Assembly (NCBI RefSeq): GCF_003989795.1 | Contig: NZ_RZHG01000002.1 | Span: forward strand, 1-64,000 | DNA from: Vreelandella andesensis | Lineage (GTDB): Bacteria > Pseudomonadota > Gammaproteobacteria > Pseudomonadales > Halomonadaceae | Length of the DNA: 64,000 nucleotides | Direction of reading: 5' to 3' | Shown: positions 16,532-26,936 of the stretch, in pieces | How the letters are laid out: the number at the start of each line of letters is the position of its first letter | How positions within the stretch are numbered: the stretch's first letter is position 1 | Program-made: the position numbers and the translations under genes | Notes under the pieces: model-generated | The model's database searches: none | Told to the model about the DNA's origin: nothing | What the model saw: the letters and a program-made list of their open reading frames with translations, nothing else

Positions 16532-17686
16532 GTGACACATTCCACTGAGCGGCGTTTACAATGGCTGAAGCGTTTAACGTTGGTGGGTACTGTACTGACA
16601 GTGCTAGTGATCCTAGTTGGCGCATGGACGCGCTTAGTCGACGCTGGTTTGGGGTGTCCTGACTGGCCAGGCTGTTATGGTCGTTTGTTAGTCCCCGATG
16701 CTGAACATGCCGCGCTGCGACATCCAGATGTACCTCTTGAACCCTTTAAAGCGTGGGTAGAGATGGCTCATCGCTACGTGGCAAGTTTTTTAGGGCTTAT
16801 CGTTTTAAGCATTGTGGCGCTTGGTTGGCAGCTGCGAAAACAAATGGGGTTTCCGTGGAAAGTTAGTGTTGCCCTGCTTGTTGTCATCCTTTTTCAAGGC
16901 GCGTTTGGAGCGTTTACCGTCACGCTAAAACTCTGGCCACAAGTGGTGACGCTGCATTTGCTGGGTGGATTAAGCGTGCTAGTGCTGTTTTTTTGGGTCC
17001 ATCTGCGAATTCGCGTTTACTTAATGAGCCTTACGTCTTCCCCTATTGACACTGTCACTTCCCCCACTAACCCTATTTTTTCTCCCACAAGTGCTTCTTA
17101 CTTAAGTTCCTCTCCTACAGGCTATGTTTCTTCACTTAAAAAAATGAATGTGCTTTGGGTAATAGGCGTGTCGGTATTGGTTTTACAGCTTGCATTAGGT
17201 GGCTGGGTGACCAGTAACTACGCGGGAATTGCCTGCCAAGGTTTCCCGACCTGCAATACTCAGTGGTGGCCAGAAATGGACATAAGTGAAGGCTTTCACC
17301 TGACACAAACCGTCGGCCCTAACTATTTGCACGGGCAATTACACGCTGACGCACGCACTGCGATTCACATAATGCATCGCTTAGGAGCGCTTCTGCTAGG
17401 GGTTGTACTGTTAGTACTTTGGTGGCGTTATCGAAGAGATATTGCTGTCGGCCGAGCGCTCACGTTGGTGGTAATTACTTACGTTGCCCAAGTCGTGCTT
17501 GGCATTGCTAATGTGCTGTTGTGGCTGCCTCTATGGCTGGCTTTGCTGCATACCGCTGGGGCGGTTGCATTAACATTAAGCTTTGAATGGGCTTTCTGGT
17601 GCTGGAAGCGTCAGCTTAGCGGGCAACGTAAACCCCAAAATTATATTAAGCTATTCGAGAAGCCTTCTATTCATTATAGCGATTAG
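16532..17686 (+). CDS. ctaA: Haem A synthase CtaA/COX15
   Basis: Oxidises haem O to haem A for the aa3 oxidase. 384 aa with a GTG start after AAGGAAG. Two four-helix halves are visible. The first has the motif GAWTRLVDAGLGCPDWPGCYG and the His-containing EMAHRYVASFLGL. The second has GGWVTSNYAGIACQGFPTC and IHIMHRLGALLLG. Between the halves lies an unusual Ser/Thr/Pro-rich loop of about 37 residues. The usual downstream partner ctaB (haem O synthase) is not next to it and must be elsewhere if present. Confidence 0.94.
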   Translation: MTHSTERRLQWLKRLTLVGTVLTVLVILVGAWTRLVDAGLGCPDWPGCYGRLLVPDAEHAALRHPDVPLEPFKAWVEMAHRYVASFLGLIVLSIVALGWQLRKQMGFPWKVSVALLVVILFQGAFGAFTVTLKLWPQVVTLHLLGGLSVLVLFFWVHLRIRVYLMSLTSSPIDTVTSPTNPIFSPTSASYLSSSPTGYVSSLKKMNVLWVIGVSVLVLQLALGGWVTSNYAGIACQGFPTCNTQWWPEMDISEGFHLTQTVGPNYLHGQLHADARTAIHIMHRLGALLLGVVLLVLWWRYRRDIAVGRALTLVVITYVAQVVLGIANVLLWLPLWLALLHTAGAVALTLSFEWAFWCWKRQLSGQRKPQNYIKLFEKPSIHYSD

Positions 17687-17860
17687 AGTTTTACTGTCGG
17701 TTAGTGAAAAAATCCGTGTCGCCGCGCCTAAGAATGACAGTTTGTTTATGAGAAGTGGCATCACTGAGAGTCGTGAGTAGAAGGGTAAAGTGGTTTCCCT
17801 TGGGTAATAGGGTGTACAATTATCGTCTAGCTTTTTACTTTCCGTCGTGAAAGGAGTGTT

Positions 17861-18328
17861 ATGAGTTCCACAGGAGCATTGTTATTACTCATTGCTGCAA
17901 TTATTTTAATCGCAGCCCTCGGTGCTTATGCCTATAAACTTCGTCAGGAGGTTAAGCGTCGAGAAGCATTTCGGCTAAACGAAGAGCGCCGCGCCCACCA
18001 GAACAGTTTAGAAAACCTTGACTTTGTTGTCAGCGCGCTTGTACAAGAGCAAGTCGACATCACTGAAGGATCTTGGCGGTGCAAGGTTTTGCTTGAGATT
18101 GTTGATCCCAGTTTAACTGAGCGTCCAGACTTTCAAGCGTTTGCGGAAGTGTACAACCGTACTCGTCATCTAAAAACACATTCTGCACGTAAGCAGTTGA
18201 CACCAAGGGAGCGGATGCAAGAAGACAAGGAGCGTCTTACTGTCGAAAACGAAATGCGTCATGCAGTATTAGAAGCAGCGCAAAAGGTGATAGATTGGAG
18301 GATCAAGGGGTCTTCAGGTCTACATTAA
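17861..18328 (+). CDS. DUF2489 membrane-anchored protein
   Basis: 155 aa: one N-terminal transmembrane helix (about residues 6-26) followed by a charged helical cytoplasmic domain with SLENLDFVVSALVQEQVDITEGSWR and LTVENEMRHAVLEAAQKVIDWR. This matches the DUF2489 family. AAAGGAG precedes the ATG. The gene is 174 nt beyond ctaA with no clear terminator between, so co-transcription is uncertain. Function unknown. Confidence 0.78.
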   Translation: MSSTGALLLLIAAIILIAALGAYAYKLRQEVKRREAFRLNEERRAHQNSLENLDFVVSALVQEQVDITEGSWRCKVLLEIVDPSLTERPDFQAFAEVYNRTRHLKTHSARKQLTPRERMQEDKERLTVENEMRHAVLEAAQKVIDWRIKGSSGLH

Positions 18329-18618
18329 CCTTGTTTAACGAGCATAGGGGGCTGTAAACACGGTATTCTATGTTTTTTGACGCTTATTGCGTTAGTTTTG
18401 CTATGCTTGAAATGTCGGTATTGGCAAGAAGTTGATATCACGGCATTGTTGCCTTCTCGTGATTAAACGTTAATCATAGGCAAACGTTCAGCTACATGGT
18501 GAAGATGCAGCACGGCCATTATGTTGAACAGCGGAAAATGGATGCTCTCGCAATAAGAAGCATTGGGATAGATTTGGTCGCATGACCACATCAGCATTGG
18601 ATCAAGAAGGAGTCTTGC

Positions 18619-19488
18619 ATGAAAAAATCAACGACTGGCTTGCTAATCGGTTCTGCACTGGTAGTAGGCTTATCAGGCTGTGCCAGCTCAGCATCACAAT
18701 CATCTGGCCAAACCAGCGCAAGCAGTGATCGGGATTGGTACCAACATCCCTTCGTATGCGGCCTGGCAGGCAGTGTCATCGGTGGCAGTATTGCTTATGC
18801 TACCAGTGGAAATTCTGACGAAGACGAAAATACTGCTATCGGCGCAACTGCTGGTGCAGCGATCGGCGGTTTACTGTGTGCAGACCGCACACCTGAACCC
18901 GTAGCACCGCAGTGCCCAGGCTATGGTGAAGTTCCTGCTGGTGTTGCAGTTGATGCGGAAGGCTGCCCGCTGGACTCCGATGGTGACGGCGTGCCTGATT
19001 ACCGTGACCAGTGCCCCGGAACTCCCGCTGGAGTAGCTGTTGATGCAAACGGCTGCCCACTGGATTCTGATAATGATGGCGTTCCGGACTACCGTGATCA
19101 GTGTCCTAACACACCTGCCGGTGTTGCAGTTAACGCTTTAGGCTGCCCAGCCAGCGTTGTGTTGCAGGATGTAAACTTTGAGTTTGACTCAGCGCAGCTA
19201 ACCGCTCAAGCACGCGGTGTTCTGGACGGTGTTGCTCAGCGCTTAGTGAACAGCCCTGATGTGCGCGTAAGCATTGAAGGACACACGGACTCTCGTGGTT
19301 CTGCTCAGTACAACAAAACCCTGTCGCAGAGTCGTGCAGAGTCTGTTGCTGCTTACCTTTCCCAGCGCGGCGTAAGCACCAACCGTATGCGTGCTGTTGG
19401 CTACGGTGAAGAGCGTCCGGTTGCTAATAATGCTACCGATGCAGGCCGTGCACAGAACCGTCGTGTTGAATTAGATGAGTGGAACTAA
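18619..19488 (+). CDS. OmpA-family lipoprotein with TSP3-like repeats
   Basis: 289 aa envelope protein. The lipobox GLSGC puts the acylated Cys at residue 21. A Gly-zipper hydrophobic region follows (about 50-90, GLAGSVIGGSIAY and AIGATAGAAIGGLL). Then come calcium-binding thrombospondin type 3-like repeats (about 105-175, repeating CP-PAGVAVDA-GCPLDSD-DGVPDYRDQ). The C-terminal OmpA domain (about 180-289) carries FEFDSAQL, IEGHTDSRGSAQYN and QNRRVEL, which bind peptidoglycan. It is probably an abundant structural anchor. A strong terminator follows. Confidence 0.88.
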   Translation: MKKSTTGLLIGSALVVGLSGCASSASQSSGQTSASSDRDWYQHPFVCGLAGSVIGGSIAYATSGNSDEDENTAIGATAGAAIGGLLCADRTPEPVAPQCPGYGEVPAGVAVDAEGCPLDSDGDGVPDYRDQCPGTPAGVAVDANGCPLDSDNDGVPDYRDQCPNTPAGVAVNALGCPASVVLQDVNFEFDSAQLTAQARGVLDGVAQRLVNSPDVRVSIEGHTDSRGSAQYNKTLSQSRAESVAAYLSQRGVSTNRMRAVGYGEERPVANNATDAGRAQNRRVELDEWN

Positions 19489-19552
19489 GCCACGCATCGA
19501 ATTTCATTAAAGGGGAAGCCTTAGTGCTTTGATTAATGCCCTTTAAACACGG

Positions 19553-19584
19553 AACGGGAGGCTTATGCCTCCCGTTTTATTTTA
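19553..19584 (+). terminator. Terminator after the OmpA-family gene
   Basis: Perfect 10-bp stem AACGGGAGGC / GCCTCCCGTT with a TTAT loop, followed by a T-rich tail. It separates the OmpA-family gene from the thrS operon leader. Confidence 0.9.
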
Positions 19585-19657
19585 CGGTTTGCCAAATTCT
19601 GGTAGGCTAAGCAACCTCCAAATATCACTCCACGATTTCGACCATTGATAGCGAAAT

Positions 19658-19678
19658 GTGATCCTTGGTATGGATCAC
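19658..19678 (+). promoter_or_regulatory. thrS leader hairpin resembling the tRNA-Thr anticodon arm
   Basis: GTGATCC-TTGGTAT-GGATCAC is a perfect 7-bp stem with a 7-nt loop. Read as RNA, UUGGUAU has U at the tRNA-33 position, GGU at 34-36 (a Thr anticodon) and A at 37, the layout of a tRNA-Thr(GGU) anticodon loop. It ends 10 nt before the AAGGA Shine-Dalgarno and 23 nt before the thrS ATG. In E. coli, ThrRS represses its own translation by binding a tRNA-Thr-like operator at this place. That this hairpin does so is inferred. Confidence 0.65.
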
Positions 19679-19701
19679 CACTGCGCTCAAGGAATATCTG
19701 A

Positions 19702-21624
19702 ATGCCCATAGTAACATTGCCTGATGGCAGCCAAAGAACGTTTGAGGCACCACTTTCTATCATGCAGCTCGCAGAATCGATTGGCCCTGGTTTGGCCAAG
19801 GCCTGTGTGGCTGGCAAGATTGATGGCGAGCTGGTCGATGCTGCTGATTTGATTGAGCAAGATGCTGAAATAGCGATAATTACCGCCCGTGATCCAGAAG
19901 GTCTAGAAATTATTCGCCATTCGTGTGCTCACCTGATTGGGCATGCGGTTAAGCAGCTATATCCTGATGCTAAAATGGCAATAGGACCAGTGATTGACGA
20001 TGGCTTTTATTACGATATTGATTTCGGTAAGTCAGTAACGCCTGACGATTTGGAAGCCATTGAAAAACGCATGAAATCGCTCATTGAGCGTGATTATGAT
20101 GTGGTACGTGAGTACGTCGATCGCGATAAAGCAATGAGTACATTTGTAGAACGTGGCGAAACGTTCAAGCAGGAAATTGTTCGCGATATACCTGAGGATG
20201 CAACGATACGGTTGTATCATCACGAAGAATACACAGATATGTGCCGGGGGCCGCACGTACCGAATACGCGCCACTTGAAAGCTTTTAAATTGACAAAGCT
20301 GGCAGGTGCGTATTGGCGTGGAGATGCTTCAAACCCAATGCTGACGCGTATTTACGGTACTGCATGGGGTGACAAAAAGCAGCTCAAGGCGTACCTGAAA
20401 CGTCTTGAAGAGGCCGAAAAACGAGATCATCGAAAGTTGGCTCGTAAAATGGACCTTTTCCATTTGCAAGAAGAAGCGCCAGGCATGGTTTTTTGGCACC
20501 CCAATGGCTGGACGATGTACCAAGCATTGGAAGATTACATGCGGAAAATTCAGCGTACGCATGGCTACCAAGAGATCAAAACGCCGCAAGTGGTAGATCT
20601 TTCGTTGTGGAAGAAATCGGGGCACTGGGGTCACTACAGTGAGCTCATGTTTACAACCGAGTCAGAAAAACGTGAGTATGCTGTTAAGCCCATGAATTGC
20701 CCCTGTCATGTTCAGGTGTTTAATCAGGGGTTGAAAAGTTACCGTGATCTACCTTTGCGTCTTGCGGAATTCGGTAGCTGCCACCGAAATGAGCCATCGG
20801 GTTCTTTGCATGGCCTGATGCGTGTTCGTGGCTTTACTCAAGATGACGCGCATATTTTTTGTACTGAAGGCCAAATTCAGGCGGAGGCAGAAGCATTTAT
20901 TGCGCTTACTCTTCAGGTCTATAAAGCTTTGGGCTTTGAAGATGTTGAACTCAAGCTTTCGACTCGACCTGAGGACTTTCTTGGCGAAGCAGACGTGTGG
21001 GATCGAGCAGAGCAGGGGCTTGAAGCGGCACTTAATGCGACGGGGCTTGATTGGGAGCTTCAGCCGGGAGAGGGTGCATTTTATGGCCCGAAAATTGAAT
21101 TTGCTCTGCGTGATTGCCTGAATCGTGTTTGGCAATGTGGTACCCTGCAACTAGATTTTAACTTGCCAGGGCGTTTGGGCGCACAATACGTTGATGAAGA
21201 TGGGACGCGAAAGACCCCAGTAATGCTTCATCGTGCTATCTTAGGTTCTTTTGAGCGGTTCCTGGGAATTCTAATTGAGCACTATGCAGGGGCAATGCCA
21301 CTATGGTTAGCGCCCCAGCAAGTCGTATTGATGACCATTACCGATGCACAGCGTAATTATGCGCTTGAGTTGGAACAACGGCTGCAAAAAAATGGCTTGC
21401 GAGTTAAAGCGGACTTGAGGAACGAGAAAATCGGCTTTAAAATCCGTGAGCACACGTTACAGAAAGTTCCCTATCTCCTTGTGGTGGGAGATAAGGAAGT
21501 CGAAGCTGACTCAGTGGCCGTAAGAACTCGTAGCGGCGAAAACCTCGGTACTATGACAGTCGATGAATTCATCGAACGTTGCAGTGCAGAGCGAGCAGCC
21601 CTGGCGACATCGTCAATTGCCTAA
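19702..21624 (+). CDS. thrS: Threonine--tRNA ligase
   Basis: Class II aminoacyl-tRNA synthetase charging tRNA-Thr; 640 aa as usual. Domains in order: TGS (1-62), the SAD editing domain ([11 protein letters not shown] with zinc/editing His residues near 73-77, DMCRGPHV near 180), catalytic core (about 245-535; [10 protein letters not shown] zinc Cys, motif 2 [11 protein letters not shown], motif 3 [12 protein letters not shown]) and anticodon-binding domain (about 540-640). AAGGA precedes the ATG. The leader carries a candidate self-regulatory tRNA-like hairpin. infC begins 12 nt after the stop. Confidence 0.97.
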   Translation: MPIVTLPDGSQRTFEAPLSIMQLAESIGPGLAKACVAGKIDGELVDAADLIEQDAEIAIITARDPEGLEIIRHSCAHLIGHAVKQLYPDAKMAIGPVIDDGFYYDIDFGKSVTPDDLEAIEKRMKSLIERDYDVVREYVDRDKAMSTFVERGETFKQEIVRDIPEDATIRLYHHEEYTDMCRGPHVPNTRHLKAFKLTKLAGAYWRGDASNPMLTRIYGTAWGDKKQLKAYLKRLEEAEKRDHRKLARKMDLFHLQEEAPGMVFWHPNGWTMYQALEDYMRKIQRTHGYQEIKTPQVVDLSLWKKSGHWGHYSELMFTTESEKREYAVKPMNCPCHVQVFNQGLKSYRDLPLRLAEFGSCHRNEPSGSLHGLMRVRGFTQDDAHIFCTEGQIQAEAEAFIALTLQVYKALGFEDVELKLSTRPEDFLGEADVWDRAEQGLEAALNATGLDWELQPGEGAFYGPKIEFALRDCLNRVWQCGTLQLDFNLPGRLGAQYVDEDGTRKTPVMLHRAILGSFERFLGILIEHYAGAMPLWLAPQQVVLMTITDAQRNYALELEQRLQKNGLRVKADLRNEKIGFKIREHTLQKVPYLLVVGDKEVEADSVAVRTRSGENLGTMTVDEFIERCSAERAALATSSIA

Positions 21625-21636
21625 GGAGACGGAGCA

Positions 21637-22176
21637 ATCAAGCGAAGCAATCAGCGCGGGCGTCCACAAGACAAACGCCCACCAATGAACGAGAGAATTA
21701 CCGAAGAAGAAGTTCGCTTAATCGATGCTGAAGGTGAGCAGTTGGGTGTTGTGCCCACCACCGAAGCGCTTGAGCGTGCGGAAGCTGCTGGTTTAGATCT
21801 CGTGCAAATCTCGAATGCCGATCCAATCGTTTGTAAGATTATGGATTATGGCAAATTTGTTTTTGAGACGAAGAAGCAAAAAGCGGCTCAAAAGAAAAAG
21901 CAGAAGCAAATCCAGGTTAAGGAAGTTAAATTCCGTCCTGGCACTGACGAAGGCGATTATCAGGTTAAGCTAAAAAACCTGACGCGTTTTTTAGAAGGTG
22001 GTGACAAGGGCAAAGTCACATTGCGCTTCCGTGGTCGTGAAATGGCGCACCAAGACATTGGCCGCAAGCTAATGGAAAGGATTGCGGCAGACCTGGAAGA
22101 GATCGGAGCGGTAGAGTCCTTCCCTAAAATGGAAGGCCGCCAGATGATCATGATTATTGCCCCGAAAAAGAAGTGA
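21637..22176 (+). CDS. infC: Translation initiation factor IF-3 (AUC start)
   Basis: Binds the 30S subunit, checks the start codon and prevents subunit joining. 179 aa when begun at ATC 21637, 9 nt after AAGGAG. This restores the usual 16-residue basic N-terminus ([13 protein letters not shown]) that an ATG at 21685 would cut off. Family landmarks: [31 protein letters not shown], a Lys-rich linker, and the C-domain [15 protein letters not shown] and [14 protein letters not shown] non-AUG start is the classic device by which IF-3 represses its own mRNA. It sits between thrS and rpmI. Confidence 0.95.
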   Translation: MKRSNQRGRPQDKRPPMNERITEEEVRLIDAEGEQLGVVPTTEALERAEAAGLDLVQISNADPIVCKIMDYGKFVFETKKQKAAQKKKQKQIQVKEVKFRPGTDEGDYQVKLKNLTRFLEGGDKGKVTLRFRGREMAHQDIGRKLMERIAADLEEIGAVESFPKMEGRQMIMIIAPKKK

Positions 22177-22257
22177 TCCAACGGCGAAGTTAACGGGTCA
22201 GTGTGAAAATGCTGATTGGCCCTGGGTTTTCTAAAAAATATCGAGCGGAGTTTTCTC

Positions 22258-22452
22258 ATGCCGAAAATCAAAAGTAACAGCGGCGCTGCTAAGCGCTTTA
22301 AAAAGACTGCTAATGGCTTCAAGCACAAGCAATCTTTTCGTAGCCACATCTTGACCAAGAAGTCGACCAAGCGAAAGCGTCAGCTGCGTGGTATGAAGCA
22401 AATCCATGCTTCTGATAAAGCGCTGATTCAGCGCATGCTGCCGAATCTGTAA
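22258..22452 (+). CDS. rpmI: 50S ribosomal protein bL35
   Basis: 64 aa, strongly basic, starting [17 protein letters not shown], with the family stretch [24 protein letters not shown]. The ATG at 22258 follows GCGGAG; a longer in-frame GTG/ATG extension upstream is not part of the family. Part of the conserved infC-rpmI-rplT order, where L20 commonly controls L35-L20 synthesis. Confidence 0.97.
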   Translation: MPKIKSNSGAAKRFKKTANGFKHKQSFRSHILTKKSTKRKRQLRGMKQIHASDKALIQRMLPNL

Positions 22453-22509
22453 GGTCGAATTTTCTTATCTGAGTGCATTTAGCCTCAGTCATAAAGTCAG
22501 GAGTGTGTT

Positions 22510-22863
22510 ATGACCCGTGTTAAGCGTGGCGTAGTTGCCCGTCGTCGTCATAAAAAAGTATTGAAGCAGGCTAAAGGTTATTACGGTGCCCGTTCGCGTG
22601 TTTTCCGCGTAGCCAAACAGGCTGTTATCAAAGCCGGTCAGTACGCTTACCGTGACCGTCGCAACCGCAAGCGCCAATTTCGCGCTCTGTGGATTCAGCG
22701 TATTAACGCCGGTGCGCGCATCAATGGCATGTCTTACAGCCGCTTCGTTGGCGGTCTGAAGAAAGCCGGTATTGAAATTGACCGTAAAGTGTTGGCCGAT
22801 TTGGCAGTACACGAAAAAGCTGCATTCGCGGCTATCGTGGAAAAAGCCAAGGCTGCCCAATAA
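22510..22863 (+). CDS. rplT: 50S ribosomal protein bL20
   Basis: 117 aa, basic. It begins [30 protein letters not shown] (given as the standard L20 opening) and carries [20 protein letters not shown] and the globular C-terminal end ([19 protein letters not shown]). It binds 23S rRNA early in 50S assembly and is the usual repressor of the rpmI-rplT message. AGGAGTGTGTT precedes the ATG; a strong terminator lies 60 nt downstream. Confidence 0.97.
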   Translation: MTRVKRGVVARRRHKKVLKQAKGYYGARSRVFRVAKQAVIKAGQYAYRDRRNRKRQFRALWIQRINAGARINGMSYSRFVGGLKKAGIEIDRKVLADLAVHEKAAFAAIVEKAKAAQ

Positions 22864-22924
22864 AGCACATAGCACTGAGTTAAATCGGTGTGACGTGTCT
22901 GAGGTCATTTCAGAGTGACCCATG

Positions 22925-22959
22925 CAGGGGAAGAGCAGCCGCTCTTCCCCTGTTTTTTT
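22925..22959 (+). terminator. Terminator between rplT and pheS
   Basis: Perfect 12-bp stem CAGGGGAAGAGC / GCTCTTCCCCTG with loop AGCC and seven Ts. It lies 61 nt upstream of pheS, so pheST either has its own promoter after it or is controlled by read-through. I saw no Phe-rich leader peptide like E. coli pheM. Confidence 0.92.
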
Positions 22960-23005
22960 GTCACCTTTAACATGCCAGCCATCTTTAGAGATGGAAATCG
23001 CTTAA

Positions 23006-24040
<1,035 letters not shown>

Positions 24041-24066
24041 GACCGCTGCCAGCGACAGGAATCACT

Positions 24067-26448
24067 ATGAAATTTTCAGAACAATGGCTGCGTGACTGGG
24101 TGGCTCCGCAGCTTGATACACAGGCAATCGCCGATCAAATTACCATGGCGGGCCTCGAGGTCGATGCCATTGAGGCAGTTGCGTCCTCATTTAGTGGAGT
24201 AGTGGTTGCAGAGGTACTGACCAAAGAGAAGCACCCCGATGCTGACAAGCTCAACGTGTGCACTGTTAATGATGGTACAGGTGAGCCAGTGCAGGTTGTT
24301 TGCGGTGCTCCCAACGTCGACGTGGGCCAAAAAATTCCGTTTGCTCAGGTGGGTGGTGTTCTGCCTGGTGACTTTAAAATCAAAAAAGCTAAGCTGCGTG
24401 GCGTTGAGTCTCGCGGGATGATTTGCTCGGCTTCTGAGCTAGGCCTGGAAGAAGAGACGTCACCGGGTATTTTTGTGCTGCCCACTTCTGCACCAGTAGG
24501 TGAAAGTTTTCGGGAGTACATGCAGCTCGACGACATGACCATTGAGGTTGATCTCACGCCGAACCGTGGTGATTGTCTCAGCATTAAAGGGCTGGCACGA
24601 GAAGTGGGTGTGCTCAATCGCCTTCCGGTGAATGGGCCCGATATTGCTGCTGTTGATGCCAGTATCGACGATATTTTTTCAGTGTGTATTGAGGCACCAG
24701 AGCAATGTCCGCGTTACTTGGGCCGTATCATCAAAGGCGTTGATGTTAGCGTCGACACTCCACTGTGGATGGTAGAGCGCCTGCGGCGTAGTGGTGTTCG
24801 TTCTATCGACCCCGTCGTTGATGTCACCAACTATGTGATGCTTGAGCTGGGTCAGCCACTGCATGCCTTTGACCGCGATAATCTTCACGGCGGTATCACT
24901 GTTCGTTTGGCGCGTAACGAAGAGCGGTTGACCTTACTGGACGGGCAAGAAGTGGCGCTCAGGCCAGAAACGCTGGTTATTGCAGATGATAAAGGTCCCC
25001 TTGCAATGGCTGGTGTCATGGGAGGCGAAAATTCAGGGGTAAATGAGAAGACTGATACGATTTTCCTGGAGTCTGCTTATTTCACGCCGCTAGCCATCGC
25101 AGGGCAGGCGCGTTCATATGGTCTCCATACGGATGCCTCTCATCGTTTTGAGCGCGGCGTTGATCCCGCACTTGCCAGTGTGGCAATTGAGCGAGCCACT
25201 CATCTCCTGTTGGAAATATGTGGCGGTCAAGCAGGGCCTGTTAATGAATTGTCCAGTAGCGAACACCTGCCAGCACCATGCAACATCGTGCTGCGCGAAG
25301 CGCGTCTAGAAAGTGCGCTTTCGAAGCGACTGCCAACAGAAGACGTGACCGATATTCTTCAGCGTTTAGGACTTGCGGTTGATAAACAAGTAGATGGCTG
25401 GTCAGTTACAGCACCGAGCTGGCGTTTTGATGTGGCGATCGAAGAAGATCTCATCGAAGAAATTGCGCGTGTCCATGGTTACAACAACTTACCTGTCCGA
25501 CGTCCTTCGGCACGTTTGGCGCTGCGCTCGGCTAACGAGGCGGGATTAACGCAAGCTCAGCTACGTAATCAAATGGTAGCTCGTGGTTTTCAAGAAGCGA
25601 TAACTTACAGCTTTGTTGCACCTGACCTGCAAGCGACGATGTTGCCTGACGCTGCTTCACCTGTGCTGGCGAACCCGATTTCGTCAGATCTGTCGGTGAT
25701 GCGGGCTAGCCTGTTCCCCGGCTTAGTGCGCGCTCTCGAGCACAACCTTAATCGCCAGCAAACCCGTGTTAGGTTATTTGAAACGGGATTGGTATTTAAC
25801 GGCCATTTAGACAACCTTTCGCAGATCCCGATGATGGGGGCGTTGGTATGCGGAAGCCGTGAGGCTGAAGGCTGGAGTGGCGCTAAAGCCCAGGTCGATT
25901 TTTATGATCTCAAAGGGGATTTGGAAAGTCTGCTAGCGCTTGGTGGCGCGATTGATGCATGGCGCTTTGAGCCAGGTGAGCATCCTTCATTACACCCTGG
26001 GCAAACGGCGAAACTATTGCATTATGATAAACCCGCCGGTTGGATTGGCACATTACATCCTCAGGTGCGAGCTAAGCTAGGTTTGAAAGTTGATGCTGTC
26101 ATGTTTGAAGTTCGCTTGGATGCACTCAGCGAAGGTGTCATTCCAGCCTTTGAGCCGTTGTCTCGTTATCCAGAAGTTCGCCGTGACTTGGCCTTTACTG
26201 TTAAGGCGGAAACGCCGGTGCAGGCGCTGCTTGACTGTGCAAAAGCGCAAGCAGGTGATTGCTTAAAAGACATCAAGCTATTTGATGTCTATGCTGGTAA
26301 GGGCGTCGCCGATGGATGCAAGAGTATCGCGTTGGGCTTGACGTGGCAGCACGCATCGCGCACGCTAAATGACGATGAAATCAACTTGTTGGTTGATACC
26401 ATCGTCTTAGAATTGCGAGCTGAACTATGCGCTGAGCTACGTGGATAA
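24067..26448 (+). CDS. pheT: Phenylalanine--tRNA ligase beta subunit
   Basis: 793 aa beta subunit carrying tRNA binding and editing. Order of domains: N-terminal EMAP-like tRNA-binding domain (about 40-150, HPDADKLNVCTV), B3/B4 editing domain (RSGVRSIDPVVDVTNYVMLELGQPLHAF, written in two motifs), B5 domain, the inactive class II core, and the C-terminal ferredoxin-fold anticodon domain (about 700-793, FEPLSRYPEVRRDLAFTV). 26 nt after pheS, followed by ihfA: the common pheST-ihfA order. Confidence 0.97.
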   Translation: MKFSEQWLRDWVAPQLDTQAIADQITMAGLEVDAIEAVASSFSGVVVAEVLTKEKHPDADKLNVCTVNDGTGEPVQVVCGAPNVDVGQKIPFAQVGGVLPGDFKIKKAKLRGVESRGMICSASELGLEEETSPGIFVLPTSAPVGESFREYMQLDDMTIEVDLTPNRGDCLSIKGLAREVGVLNRLPVNGPDIAAVDASIDDIFSVCIEAPEQCPRYLGRIIKGVDVSVDTPLWMVERLRRSGVRSIDPVVDVTNYVMLELGQPLHAFDRDNLHGGITVRLARNEERLTLLDGQEVALRPETLVIADDKGPLAMAGVMGGENSGVNEKTDTIFLESAYFTPLAIAGQARSYGLHTDASHRFERGVDPALASVAIERATHLLLEICGGQAGPVNELSSSEHLPAPCNIVLREARLESALSKRLPTEDVTDILQRLGLAVDKQVDGWSVTAPSWRFDVAIEEDLIEEIARVHGYNNLPVRRPSARLALRSANEAGLTQAQLRNQMVARGFQEAITYSFVAPDLQATMLPDAASPVLANPISSDLSVMRASLFPGLVRALEHNLNRQQTRVRLFETGLVFNGHLDNLSQIPMMGALVCGSREAEGWSGAKAQVDFYDLKGDLESLLALGGAIDAWRFEPGEHPSLHPGQTAKLLHYDKPAGWIGTLHPQVRAKLGLKVDAVMFEVRLDALSEGVIPAFEPLSRYPEVRRDLAFTVKAETPVQALLDCAKAQAGDCLKDIKLFDVYAGKGVADGCKSIALGLTWQHASRTLNDDEINLLVDTIVLELRAELCAELRG

Positions 26449-26516
26449 TTAAATAACGCCATGACACGATGCTTATCACGTTCTTGGCAATGCGTTTGCT
26501 ACATGGAGGGGGCTTT

Positions 26517-26831
26517 ATGGGTGCGTTGACCAAAGCAGAGCTAGCAGAACATTTACACAATGAGCTTGCGCTGTCGAAGCGAGAAGCGAAAGCCATGGTT
26601 GAGGCTTTTTTTGAAGAGATTCGTGCCTGCTTAAGGGAGAATGAGCAGGTCAAACTATCTGGCTTCGGAAATTTCGATTTGCGTGACAAGCGTGAAAGAC
26701 CGGGGCGTAACCCCAAAACAGGGGAAGAGATACCCATTTCTGCTCGCCGCGTGGTTACTTTTCGACCCGGTCAAAAATTAAAGCAACAGGTCGAGCGCTA
26801 TACAAATAGCTTACCTTCCGTCAAAAGCTAA
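26517..26831 (+). CDS. ihfA: Integration host factor alpha subunit
   Basis: 104 aa DNA-bending protein of the HU/IHF family, working as a heterodimer with IhfB in recombination, transcription and phage integration. Family features: [13 protein letters not shown] start, [19 protein letters not shown] helices, [25 protein letters not shown] with the DNA-inserting Pro in the arm, and [22 protein letters not shown] precedes the ATG at 26517; an upstream ATG adds 16 residues outside the family. Confidence 0.96.
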   Translation: MGALTKAELAEHLHNELALSKREAKAMVEAFFEEIRACLRENEQVKLSGFGNFDLRDKRERPGRNPKTGEEIPISARRVVTFRPGQKLKQQVERYTNSLPSVKS

Positions 26832-26894
26832 GCGCGCTGTTGTAGTTGTTTAGAGGGGCTGTTCTAGGCAGCTATATTTAGTCAGTCGCAAATG

Positions 26895-26925
26895 AAAAGG
26901 AGCGCCGTGCGGTGCTCCTTTTTTT
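26895..26925 (+). terminator. Terminator after ihfA
   Basis: Stem AAAAGGAGCGCC / GGTGCTCCTTTT (one G-T wobble) with loop GTGC and a T-run. It lies between ihfA and the convergent DUF2788 gene and, with its flanking A-run, could serve both directions. Confidence 0.88.
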
Positions 26926-26936
26926 CAATTGTCTGA

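Noticed and set aside
20749..21150. 133-aa minus-strand frame inside thrS
   Set aside because: It is a shadow of the thrS reading frame with no family features; thrS is complete and conserved across the stretch.
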